Part shown: piece by piece, positions 1 through 7,392 of the stretch
How the letters are laid out: every line of letters starts with the position of its first letter
Position numbering within the stretch: the stretch's first letter is position 1
Source: Rhodospirillales bacterium
GTDB lineage: Bacteria; Pseudomonadota; Alphaproteobacteria; Rhodospirillales; Casp-alpha2
NCBI GenBank assembly: GCA_016187325.1
Contig: JACPJY010000160.1
Span: 1 to 15,093 of the forward strand
Length of the DNA: 15,093 nt
Direction of reading: 5' to 3'
Program-made: the position numbers and the translations under genes
The notes under the pieces: model-generated
Seen by the model: the letters and a program-made list of their open reading frames with translations, nothing else
The model's database searches: none
Told to the model about the DNA's origin: nothing

Positions 1-1
1 C

Positions 2-1276
2 GCGCTGATTTGCGCCGTCAGCCCCACCATTGAGGTGCTGATCGTCGGCCGCATCATGCAGGGCTTCTCGGCCGGCGTCATCCAGCCGCTCGTCATGGCC
101 ACCATCATCCAGGTGTTCCCGGCCGAGCGCCGCGGCTTCGCGGTCGGACTCTACGGCATGGGCGTGACGCTGGCGCCGAGCTTCGGGCCGCTGTTCGGCG
201 GCATCACCATCGACGCCATGGCGTGGCGCGACATCTTCATCGTCGTCCTGCCGCTGGTCGCGGTCGCCTTCGTGATGGGACTCGCGTTCATGCCGACCAA
301 GAAGCTGTCGCGCAGCCTGCCGCGCTTCGACTGGGCCGGGTTCGCGCTGCTGTGCACGTCGCTGGTGTGCCTGATGAGCGGCGTCGGCAACGGCCAGCGC
401 TGGGGCTGGGTGTCCAACGATATCGTCGGGTTGTTCGTGGTCGGCTTCGCGACCGCGATCCTGTTCGTTTACTGGCAGTCGCGCACCCTGGCGCCGCTGC
501 TCGATCTCAAGCTGTTCCTCAACGGCCGCTTCGCCGCCGCCATGGTCATCGCCTTCGTTTTCGGCGCCGGCAACTTCGCCTCCAACTACGCGATCCCGGT
601 GTTCACCCAGGCCGTGCAGGGCTTCAGCGCCACCGACGCCGGGATGGTACTGGTGCCAGCGGGAATCTTGCTCGTAATGATGATCCCATTCTCGGGCCGG
701 CTCGCCGACATGGTGGCCGAGCACTACCCGATCATGATCGGATGCGCGTTGTTCGCGTATGCGTCCTATCTGCTGGCCGCCGCCGACGTCAACACGCCGT
801 TCCTGAGCATGGCGCTGTTCGCCATCGGCACCCGCCTCGGCCTCGGCCTGGTGATGCCCAACATGGGCTCGGCGGCGATGAAGTCGATCCAGATGGAACG
901 CCTCAACCAGGGCGCCGGCACCTACAACTTCACCCGCCAGCTTGGCGGCGCTTTCGGCGTCAACGGCTTGGTGGCGATCATGGAGTTGCGCACCGCCCGC
1001 CACGCCGAGCACCTAGCCGCGACCCAGACCGCCGACAACGAGCTCACCCGCGAGTTCCTGGAGAAGGCCCAGCACCTGCTGGCCGAGTCGGGCGTGCCGG
1101 AGGCCCTGCACCGCACCGGCGCCATCGATTATCTCGGAAAGGTCATCCACGCTCAGGCGACTTCGTTCGGCTTCCAGGACGGCTTCATGGTCATCGCGCT
1201 GGTGTTCGTCGCCGCCCTGGTGCCGGCTTGGCTGCTACGCCGCACCCGCCGCACCCTGGTGCCGGCGGCGGCTTAA
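2..1276 (+). CDS. MFS efflux permease, DHA2 (EmrB/QacA-like) family, 5'-truncated
   Basis: Drug:H+ antiporter-type inner-membrane permease, probably exporting a small toxic compound; the substrate cannot be read from sequence. The frame is open to the left edge, so the real start lies outside the window. The 424 visible residues against about 500 for EmrB-type proteins imply roughly 80-100 missing N-terminal residues. Seen: the GRIMQGFSAG segment, an antiporter motif C (GVTLAPSFGPLFGG) followed by WRDIF, many hydrophobic helices, and a late RQLGGAFGVN segment typical of DHA2 proteins. The protein ends with a basic tail (LLRRTRRTL) after the last helix. DHA2 exporters often pair with an HlyD/EmrA adaptor, but none is visible downstream; it could lie upstream of the window. 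The next gene, dprA, starts 134 nt after the stop and is functionally unrelated. Family call is firm, substrate unknown. Confidence 0.88.
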   Translation, partial: ALICAVSPTIEVLIVGRIMQGFSAGVIQPLVMATIIQVFPAERRGFAVGLYGMGVTLAPSFGPLFGGITIDAMAWRDIFIVVLPLVAVAFVMGLAFMPTKKLSRSLPRFDWAGFALLCTSLVCLMSGVGNGQRWGWVSNDIVGLFVVGFATAILFVYWQSRTLAPLLDLKLFLNGRFAAAMVIAFVFGAGNFASNYAIPVFTQAVQGFSATDAGMVLVPAGILLVMMIPFSGRLADMVAEHYPIMIGCALFAYASYLLAAADVNTPFLSMALFAIGTRLGLGLVMPNMGSAAMKSIQMERLNQGAGTYNFTRQLGGAFGVNGLVAIMELRTARHAEHLAATQTADNELTREFLEKAQHLLAESGVPEALHRTGAIDYLGKVIHAQATSFGFQDGFMVIALVFVAALVPAWLLRRTRRTLVPAAA

Positions 1277-1410
1277 AGAAGCGGCGCAAGCCGGCGATAT
1301 TCCTGCCGCCCGCCGTTTCCTCTTGCCAGGCGGCCTTCCGCTGGGTTAGAACATAACGAGAACCTTTCAACTTCCCCGCGTTTTGCGCCAACGCCCGCCG
1401 GTTGCCGACC

Positions 1411-2544
1411 ATGACCCAGACCACGTCCAGAACCCTGACCGACGCCGAGAAGCGCGACTGGCTCAGGCTGATCCGCACCGACAACGTCGGCCCGATCACG
1501 TTTCGCCGCCTGATCGAGCGCTTCGGCGACGCCAGCCGGGCGCTCAACGCGCTACCCGAACTCGCCCGCCGCGGCGGCGGCGCCCGCGGCCTGAAGCCCT
1601 ACGGCAAGGCCGAGGCGGAGGCCGAGATGGCGGCGCTGGCTGCGCTCGGCGCCAGGCTGATCGGGTGGGGCGAGCCCGACTATCCGCCCTTGTTGGCGCA
1701 CATCGAGGACCCACCGCCGCTGCTGTCGATACTCGGCAACGTGGCGTTGTTGGCCAAGAAGGCGGTCGCCGTGGTCGGCGCCCGCAACGCCTCGATCCAC
1801 GGCTGCCGGATGGCGGAAAGGCTGGCCCGCGACTGTGGCCAGGGCGGGCTGCTGGTGGTGTCCGGCATGGCCCGCGGCATCGACGCCGCGGCGCACAAGG
1901 GCGCGCTCGCCACCGGCACGCTGGCCGTGCTCGGCGGCGGCATCGACGTCGTCTACCCGAAGGAGAACCAGGAGCTTTACGAGCGCATCCGCGCCGAGGG
2001 CGTGCTGGCGTCCGAGGTGGCGCCGGGCACCGAGCCGCAGGCCCGCCATTTTCCCCGCCGCAACCGGTTGATCTCCGGCGTCGCCCGCGGCGTCGTGGTG
2101 GTCGAGGCGAGCCCGCGCTCGGGCTCCCTGATCACCGCGCGCATGGCGCTCGAGCAGGGCCGCGACGTGTTCGCGGTGCCCGGCGCGGCCGGCGACCCCC
2201 GGGCCAAGGGAACCAACCATTTGATCCGCCAAGGCGCGTTTTTGACCGAATCGGCCGAAGACGTGCTGCAAATCGTTAACGAAGCCGAGCGGCCGCCGTT
2301 GGCCGAGTCAAAACTCCTTGATTTCAAAGGTGTTTCTCCTTCCCCGCCAGCCCCCGACGAGCTCGAAAAAGCCCGCGAAACCATTGAAAAAAGGCTTACT
2401 TCCGCGCCCCTGGTGGTTGACGAAATCCTTCGTAACTGCCAATTCTCCCCGTCCGTCGTTTCCTGGGTGCTCCTGGAACTGGAGCTGGCGGGCCGCCTCG
2501 AACGCCACCCCGGCAACCAGGTTTCATTGATTCAAGGGCCGTAA
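1411..2544 (+). CDS. dprA: DNA-processing protein DprA (Smf)
   Basis: Binds incoming single-stranded DNA during natural transformation and loads RecA; cytoplasmic. The ATG at 1411 gives 377 aa; a TTG three codons upstream (1402) is possible but less likely. Seen: an N-terminal helical region (about 10-80); the DprA Rossmann-like domain with a VVGARNAS nucleotide-binding-type loop near residue 123, SGMARGIDAAAH from residue 151, and PRSGSLITA near 235-243 corresponding to the conserved GSGTxxTA-type segment; and a C-terminal winged-helix region (about 305-377). The linker around 2260-2400 is less GC-rich than the rest. A weak promoter-like pair, TTGCCA (1323-1328) and TAGAAC (1347-1352), lies upstream. 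The topA start follows the stop by 10 nt, so the two are probably co-transcribed. Many bacteria that are not known to be transformable keep dprA, so its presence does not prove competence. Confidence 0.95.
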   Translation: MTQTTSRTLTDAEKRDWLRLIRTDNVGPITFRRLIERFGDASRALNALPELARRGGGARGLKPYGKAEAEAEMAALAALGARLIGWGEPDYPPLLAHIEDPPPLLSILGNVALLAKKAVAVVGARNASIHGCRMAERLARDCGQGGLLVVSGMARGIDAAAHKGALATGTLAVLGGGIDVVYPKENQELYERIRAEGVLASEVAPGTEPQARHFPRRNRLISGVARGVVVVEASPRSGSLITARMALEQGRDVFAVPGAAGDPRAKGTNHLIRQGAFLTESAEDVLQIVNEAERPPLAESKLLDFKGVSPSPPAPDELEKARETIEKRLTSAPLVVDEILRNCQFSPSVVSWVLLELELAGRLERHPGNQVSLIQGP

Positions 2545-2554
2545 CGGATACCGC

Positions 2555-5236
2555 ATGACCAACGTCGTCATCGTCGAAAGCCCGGCCAAGGCGAAAACCA
2601 TCAACAAGTACCTCGGCCGGGATTACACCGTGCTGGCCAGCTATGGCCACGTGCGCGACCTGCCGTCGAAGGACGGCTCGGTCAAGCCCGATGCCGATTT
2701 TGCCATGGACTGGGAAGTCGACGCCCGGGCCAGGAAGCACCTGAAGGAGATCGCCCGCGCCGTGAAGGGCGCCGAGCGCTTGTATCTGGCCACCGACCCG
2801 GACCGCGAGGGTGAGGCCATCTCGTGGCACGTCAAGGAAGTGCTGAAGGCCGAGGACGCCCTCGACGGCGTCGACGTCAAGCGGGTCGTCTTCAACGAGA
2901 TCACCAAAAACGCCATCCTCGACGCTTTCCGCCACCCGCGCGAGCTCGACCGCGAGCTGATCGACGCCTATCTCGCCCGCCGGGCGCTCGACTACCTGGT
3001 CGGCTTCACGCTGTCGCCGGTGCTGTGGCGGAAGCTGCCGGGCAGCCGCTCGGCCGGGCGCGTGCAGTCGGTGGCGCTACGCCTCATCTGCGAGCGCGAG
3101 ACCGAAATCGAGAACTTCAAGGCGGAGGAATACTGGACCGTCAGGGCCGACTTCCGCACCCCGGCCGGCGACGCGGTCGCCGCTATGCTCACCCATCTCG
3201 ACGGCGCCAAGCTCGGCAAGATGGCCATCGGCGACGAGGCCAAGGCGAAGGCCGCGGTCGCCACCATCGAGGTGCGCGCGTTCGCGGTCAAGGACGTCGA
3301 GCGCAAGCAGACCCGCCGCCACCCCTCGCCGCCGTTCACCACATCGACCCTGCAGCAGGAATCGTCGCGCAAGCTCCGCCTCGGCGCCAAGCGCACCATG
3401 CAGGTGGCGCAGCGGCTGTACGAGGGCGTCAACATCGGCGGCGAGACGGTCGGCCTGATCACCTACATGCGCACCGACGGCGTGCAGATGGCCGGCGAGG
3501 CGGTCGGCGCCTGCCGCGCCCTGATCGGCCGCCAGTTCGGCGACCGCTATCTGCCGGCGCACGCACGGGTCTACAAGTCCAAGGTCAAGAACGCCCAGGA
3601 GGCGCACGAGGCGATCCGCCCGACCGACGTGTTCCGCCGGCCCGCCGACGTCGCCCACTACCTCGATGACGAGCAGCGCCGCCTTTACGAGATGATCTGG
3701 AACCGCACCGTCGCCAGCCAGATGGAATCGGCCGTGCTCGACCAGCAGGCGGCCGACATCTTCTCCGCTGACGAGCAGGTTGGGCTCCGCGCCACCGGCT
3801 CGGTGGTGCTGTTCGACGGCTATTATCGGCTCTATCACGAGGATTACGACGATCCGGAGAACGGCGACGGCGAGGCGATCCTGCCGAAGCTCGACCCCGG
3901 CCAGCGGCTCCAGCGCACCGGCATCGCGCCGGAGCAGCATTTCACCCAGCCGCCGCCGCGCTTCACCGAGGCCAGCCTGGTGAAGCGCCTGGAGGAACTC
4001 GGCATCGGCCGGCCTTCGACCTACGCTTCCATCATCTCGGTGTTGCAAGACCGCAACTACGTCAGGCTCGAGAAGCGCCGCTTTACGCCTGAGGACCGTG
4101 GCCGGCTGGTGACCGCGTTCCTGGCCAGCTTCTTCAGCCGCTACGTCGAATACAACTTCACCGCCGAACTCGAGGACAAGCTCGACGACATCTCCGGCGG
4201 CCGCATTGACTGGAAATCCGTGCTGCGCGAGTTCTGGGGCGCGTTCTCGAAGGCGGTCGCCGACACCAAGCACCTCCGGGTCTCCGAGGTGCTTGACACC
4301 CTCGACGAGCTGTTGGGGCCGCACTTCTTCCGTCCCGGCAAGAACGGCGCCGACCCGCGCCGCTGCCCGGCCTGCGGCAACGGCCGGCTGAGTCTGAAGC
4401 TCGGCAAGTTCGGCGCTTTCATCGGCTGCTCGAAATATCCCGACTGCCGCTTCACCCAGCCGCTGGAAGTGACCAACGGCGACGGCGACACCACCGCTGG
4501 CAGCGGCCCGGTCGAGTTCGGCAAGGACCCGGCCACCGGCGAGGCGATTACGCTGCGCAAGGGGCCGTACGGCTTCTACGTGCAGCGCGGTGAGCAGACG
4601 GGCACCGGCAAGAACAAGGTGAAGCCGAAGCGGGCCTCGATCCCGAAAGGCCTGCCGCCGGCCGAGGTGACGCGGGAGAAGGCGATCGGGCTGTTGGCGC
4701 TGCCGCGCGAACTCGGCATCCATCCCGAGACCGGCGAGCCGATCCTGGCCGGCATCGGTCGTTACGGCCCCTATATCAAACTCGGCGGCACCTATGTGTC
4801 GCTGAAGGGCGACGACGACGTGCTGACCATCGGCCTCAACCGCGCCATCCACCTGCTGGCCGAGAAGCCGCGCAAGGCGGCGCCGAAGCTGCTGGGGAAC
4901 CATCCCGAGGACGGCAAGCCAGTGACCCAGAAGGTGGGACGCTGGGGTCCCTACGTGCAGCACGGCAAGGTGATGGCGACGCTGCCGAAGGGCGCCGACG
5001 CTGCCTCCTACACCCTCGATCAGGCGGTGGCGTTGCTGGCGGCGAAGTCGGCGAGGCAGGGGAAGGGCAAAGCCGGCGCCGACGAGCCGGCCGCCGGGCG
5101 AGCGGAGAAACCCGCCAAGAAACCGGCCAAGAAAGCCGCCGCCGCAACCAAGGGCAAATCGACACCCAAATCCACGATTGAACTGCCCGTCAAGACTCCG
5201 GGGCGCACCCCAACCGCCGACGAACCGAACCTTTGA
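2555..5236 (+). CDS. topA: DNA topoisomerase I (type IA)
   Basis: Relaxes negative supercoils by transient single-strand cleavage through a 5'-phosphotyrosine. 893 aa, normal for the alphaproteobacterial form. Seen: N-terminal Toprim domain with VVIVESPAKAKTI (catalytic Glu8) and ATDPDREGEA (Asp81, Asp83, Glu85 for Mg2+ binding); the active-site motif GLITYMRTDG with Tyr304; one four-cysteine zinc ribbon (Cys604, Cys607, Cys625, Cys631); then three C-terminal Toprim-CRPT-type repeats beginning near residues 656, 723 and 783, with the variants GPYGFYVQ, GRYGPYIK and GRWGPYVQ. The protein ends in a Lys/Ala/Pro-rich basic tail (about 835-893), presumably nonspecific DNA contact. It sits between dprA and rnr, and its TGA stop overlaps the rnr TTG start, indicating one transcript and translational coupling. 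All catalytic residues I can identify are intact. Confidence 0.98.
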   Translation: MTNVVIVESPAKAKTINKYLGRDYTVLASYGHVRDLPSKDGSVKPDADFAMDWEVDARARKHLKEIARAVKGAERLYLATDPDREGEAISWHVKEVLKAEDALDGVDVKRVVFNEITKNAILDAFRHPRELDRELIDAYLARRALDYLVGFTLSPVLWRKLPGSRSAGRVQSVALRLICERETEIENFKAEEYWTVRADFRTPAGDAVAAMLTHLDGAKLGKMAIGDEAKAKAAVATIEVRAFAVKDVERKQTRRHPSPPFTTSTLQQESSRKLRLGAKRTMQVAQRLYEGVNIGGETVGLITYMRTDGVQMAGEAVGACRALIGRQFGDRYLPAHARVYKSKVKNAQEAHEAIRPTDVFRRPADVAHYLDDEQRRLYEMIWNRTVASQMESAVLDQQAADIFSADEQVGLRATGSVVLFDGYYRLYHEDYDDPENGDGEAILPKLDPGQRLQRTGIAPEQHFTQPPPRFTEASLVKRLEELGIGRPSTYASIISVLQDRNYVRLEKRRFTPEDRGRLVTAFLASFFSRYVEYNFTAELEDKLDDISGGRIDWKSVLREFWGAFSKAVADTKHLRVSEVLDTLDELLGPHFFRPGKNGADPRRCPACGNGRLSLKLGKFGAFIGCSKYPDCRFTQPLEVTNGDGDTTAGSGPVEFGKDPATGEAITLRKGPYGFYVQRGEQTGTGKNKVKPKRASIPKGLPPAEVTREKAIGLLALPRELGIHPETGEPILAGIGRYGPYIKLGGTYVSLKGDDDVLTIGLNRAIHLLAEKPRKAAPKLLGNHPEDGKPVTQKVGRWGPYVQHGKVMATLPKGADAASYTLDQAVALLAAKSARQGKGKAGADEPAAGRAEKPAKKPAKKAAAATKGKSTPKSTIELPVKTPGRTPTADEPNL

Positions 5237-6615
5237 GCAGATTGCGAACGAAGCGGGCCCCCTTCCCCAGCCGCCAACAAATCCTGCAGTACATCCAGGA
5301 CAGCCAACGGCGCGTCGGCAAGCGCGACATCGCACGCGCCTTCAAGCTCGATTCCGAGCAGAAGCGGATGCTGAAGACGGTGCTGCGTGAGATGCAGGAC
5401 GAAGGCGTCCTCGAGCGCGGGCGCGGCCGCCGGGTGCATGCCGCCGGCATGTTGCCGAAGGTGGCGGTGGTCGAGATCACCGGCACCGACATGGACGGCG
5501 AGGTGTTGGCGCGCCCGGTAACGTGGGAAAGCGGACGCGAGCCGCCGCTCATCTACATGGCGCCGTCGGGCCGTCAGACGGCGCCGGGGCGCGGCGACCG
5601 GCTGCTGGCGAAACTGAAGCCGGCCGACGACGGCACCTATGAAGGCCGTGCCATCCGCCGCATCGCCGAGGCGCCGACCCAGATCCTCGGCGTCTATCGG
5701 CTGATCGGCGGCCAGGGCCGGCTACTGCCGACCGACCGCCGCTCGAAGGGCGAATTCCTGATCGAGCAGCGCGACGCCCGCGGCGCCAAGCCCGGCGACC
5801 TGGTGCGCGCCGAGCCGCTGGCCGGGCGGCGGCTCGGCCTGCGCCAGGCACGCGTCGTCGAGCGCCTGCACGGCGGCGAGGGGCCGGCGGCGCCGTCGAT
5901 GATCGCCATCGCCGACTACGACCTGCCGACGGCCTTCGCGCCGGAGTCCGAGCGCGAGGCGGGGGTGGCCGGCCCGGCGCCGTTGGCCGGGCGCGACGAT
6001 CTGCGCTCACTGGCGCTGGTCACCATCGACGGCGCCGACGCCCGCGACTTCGACGACGCCGTGTGGGCCGAGCCCGACCGCGGCGCCGGCAATCCCGGCG
6101 GCTGGCACCTGGTGGTGGCGATTGCCGACGTCGCCTGGTACGTGCGCCCCGGCGGAGCGCTGGACCGCGACGCGTATCAGCGCGGCAACTCGGTGTATTT
6201 CCCGGACCGCGTGGTGCCAATGCTGCCGGAGCCGCTATCGAACGGCTGGTGCTCGTTGAAGCCCGGCGAGGACCGGCCGTGCGTCACCGCCGATCTCTCG
6301 ATCGACGAGAACGGCCGGTTGCTCCGCCACCGTTTCCGCCGGGCGCTGATGCGCTCGGCGGCGCGGCTGACCTACGACCAGGTGCAGCGGGCGGCGGACG
6401 GCCGCCCCGACGATACCACCGGCGCGCTGATGGAAACGGCGATCGAGCCGCTCTACGGCGCTTACCGGGCGCTCAAGCGGCACCCGAGACGCTGGAGAAG
6501 CAACGCATGCCCTGCCTCTATCGCATTCATGACGAGCCGTCGGCCGAGAAGCTCAGGGCGCTGGCCGAGGTGCTGGACGGTGTCGGCATCCGCTTCGCCA
6601 AGGGCCAGGTGGTGA
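5233..6615 (+). CDS. rnr: RNase R, N-terminal fragment (WH, CSD1/2, first half of RNB)
   Basis: First open part of the broken rnr: 460 codons, of which the last about 44 after Arg416 are out-of-frame junk ending at the stop 6613-6615. The TTG start at 5233 overlaps the topA TGA as TTGA; a second in-frame TTG (5242) is an alternative, and no ATG is close. Seen: winged helix around 13-70 (SRQQILQYI, then KRDIARAF and EGVLERGRGRRVH), two cold-shock OB-fold regions, and the RNB motif TIDGADARDFDDAV. Asp266, Asp272, Asp274 and Asp275 match the four metal-binding aspartates of E. coli RNase R (272, 278, 280, 281). The metal site is therefore encoded, but the rest of the active-site channel and the S1 domain are not in this frame, so I expect it to be inactive alone. 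Confidence 0.7.
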   Translation: MSRLRTKRAPFPSRQQILQYIQDSQRRVGKRDIARAFKLDSEQKRMLKTVLREMQDEGVLERGRGRRVHAAGMLPKVAVVEITGTDMDGEVLARPVTWESGREPPLIYMAPSGRQTAPGRGDRLLAKLKPADDGTYEGRAIRRIAEAPTQILGVYRLIGGQGRLLPTDRRSKGEFLIEQRDARGAKPGDLVRAEPLAGRRLGLRQARVVERLHGGEGPAAPSMIAIADYDLPTAFAPESEREAGVAGPAPLAGRDDLRSLALVTIDGADARDFDDAVWAEPDRGAGNPGGWHLVVAIADVAWYVRPGGALDRDAYQRGNSVYFPDRVVPMLPEPLSNGWCSLKPGEDRPCVTADLSIDENGRLLRHRFRRALMRSAARLTYDQVQRAADGRPDDTTGALMETAIEPLYGAYRALKRHPRRWRSNACPASIAFMTSRRPRSSGRWPRCWTVSASASPRARW

Positions 6616-7304
6616 CGCCGGCCCGCTTCAACCAGGTGCTGAAAAAGGCGACCGGCACGCCGCACGCCGAAATGATCAACGAGATCGTGCTGCGCACCCA
6701 GGCGCAGGCCGAATATGCGCCCGACAACATTGGCCATTTCGGCTTGGCGCTCCGCCGCTATTGCCACTTCACGTCGCCGATCCGCCGCTATTCGGATCTG
6801 GTGGTGCATCGGGCGCTGATCGACGGCTGCGGCCTGGGCGAGGGCGGCTTGGGGCGTGGCCAGCTCGACCTCGCCGCCGTCGGCGAGCACGTATCGATGA
6901 CCGAGCGCCGCGCCGCCGACGCCGAACGCGACGCCGTCGACCGCTTCACCGCGCTTTACCTCGCCGACCGGGTCGGCGCCGTGTTCGCGGGCCGCATCAA
7001 CGGCGTCACCCGATTCGGCCTGTTCGTGACGCTCAACGAGACCGGCGCCGACGGGCTGGTGCCGGTGAGCACGCTCGGCGGCGACCGATTCGTTCACGAC
7101 GAGACCCGCCATGTGCTGCGCGGGCGGCGGACGAGGCGGGTGTTCCGCTTGGGCGATCCGGTCGAGGTGATGTTGATGGAGGCCAACCCGGTGACCGGCG
7201 GCATGATCTTCCGCCTCGTCGACGAGGTCGCTGCGAGGCACGGCCCCGCCCAAGGTCGCGGCCGCCGCCCTGCCGGCAAGGGACGGCAGCACCGCCACCG
7301 CTGA
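6507..7304 (+). CDS. rnr: RNase R, C-terminal fragment (end of RNB plus S1 domain)
   Basis: Second open part of the broken rnr. Homology begins at about 6483 with PETLEKQ. An ATG at 6507 (MPCLYRIHDEPS) is preceded by GGAG nine bases upstream, so a separate 265-aa product could in principle be translated. Seen: GHFGLALRRYCHFTSPIRRYSDL, the highly conserved RNB C-terminal motif, followed by SMTERRAADAERD, then an S1 RNA-binding domain (VFAGRINGVTRFGLFVTL to MIFRLVDE), and a basic Arg/Gly tail. The frame is open far upstream only as a GC-rich shadow overlapping the first fragment. It lacks the metal-binding aspartates, so at most it is an RNA-binding remnant. If the junction is a sequencing or assembly error, the two fragments are one normal gene of about 740 residues. 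Confidence 0.6.
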   Translation: MPCLYRIHDEPSAEKLRALAEVLDGVGIRFAKGQVVTPARFNQVLKKATGTPHAEMINEIVLRTQAQAEYAPDNIGHFGLALRRYCHFTSPIRRYSDLVVHRALIDGCGLGEGGLGRGQLDLAAVGEHVSMTERRAADAERDAVDRFTALYLADRVGAVFAGRINGVTRFGLFVTLNETGADGLVPVSTLGGDRFVHDETRHVLRGRRTRRVFRLGDPVEVMLMEANPVTGGMIFRLVDEVAARHGPAQGRGRRPAGKGRQHRHR

Positions 7305-7305
7305 T

Positions 7306-7370
7306 CGCCGGCGGCTTTCGCTATCCCCGCCGGCGCCGCCCGGCACCGGGCGGGCTAGTGACGAAAGCCG
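7306..7370 (+). other. Structured intergenic element with overlapping inverted repeats
   Basis: The 88-nt spacer between rnr and the S41 peptidase is almost filled by inverted repeats. Structure A pairs CGCCGGCGG (7306-7314) with CCGCCGGCG (7327-7335). Structure B pairs CGGCTTTCG (7312-7320) with CGAAAGCCG (7362-7370). Inside B lies CCGCCCGG-CA-CCGGGCGG (7336-7353). A and B share bases 7312-7314, so they cannot form together in full. No U-run follows, so this is not a typical intrinsic terminator. It could be an attenuator-like leader, a Rho-independent pause, or only a GC-rich repeat. Confidence 0.45.
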
Positions 7371-7392
7371 GAAAATATCCGACAATCGGGCC

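Larger units (their letters stand above)
5233..7304 (+). pseudogene. rnr: Ribonuclease R gene with internal deletion and frameshift
   Basis: RNase R is a processive 3'-5' exoribonuclease that degrades structured RNA. The 5' part (frame of 5233) encodes the winged-helix, cold-shock domains and first half of the RNB domain; the 3' part (frame of 6507) encodes the end of RNB and the S1 domain. They meet near 6480: the first frame ends its homology at YRALKR (Arg416) and the second resumes at PETLEKQRMPCLYRIHD. From memory, E. coli RNase R has about 50 residues between these points, including the conserved segment HKLIEECMILAN. Here essentially none remain, so about 150 nt (a length of 1 mod 3) appear deleted; this is not a single-base indel. 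Ribosomal frameshifting could not restore the missing residues. Either a real inactivating deletion or an assembly error. The GCGG-rich junction would suit a slip between short repeats (inference). Confidence 0.8.

Noticed and set aside
1277..1345. Intrinsic terminator after the MFS gene
   Set aside because: No stem with a following T-run could be found; GC-rich fragments there do not pair well.
2560..5236. Horizontal transfer or mobile-element boundary around dprA-topA
   Set aside because: No IS ends, integrase, target duplications or clear change in composition; genes are normal chromosomal housekeeping genes.
3077..5335. 752-codon open frame on the minus strand opposite topA
   Set aside because: It lies wholly antisense to an unmistakable topA, is Arg/Ala/Gly/Leu-rich with no recognisable motif, and long antisense frames are expected in high-GC genes with strong third-position bias.
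6470..6490. Programmed ribosomal frameshift in rnr
   Set aside because: No slippery heptamer is seen, and shifting frame would not supply the roughly 50 missing conserved residues.
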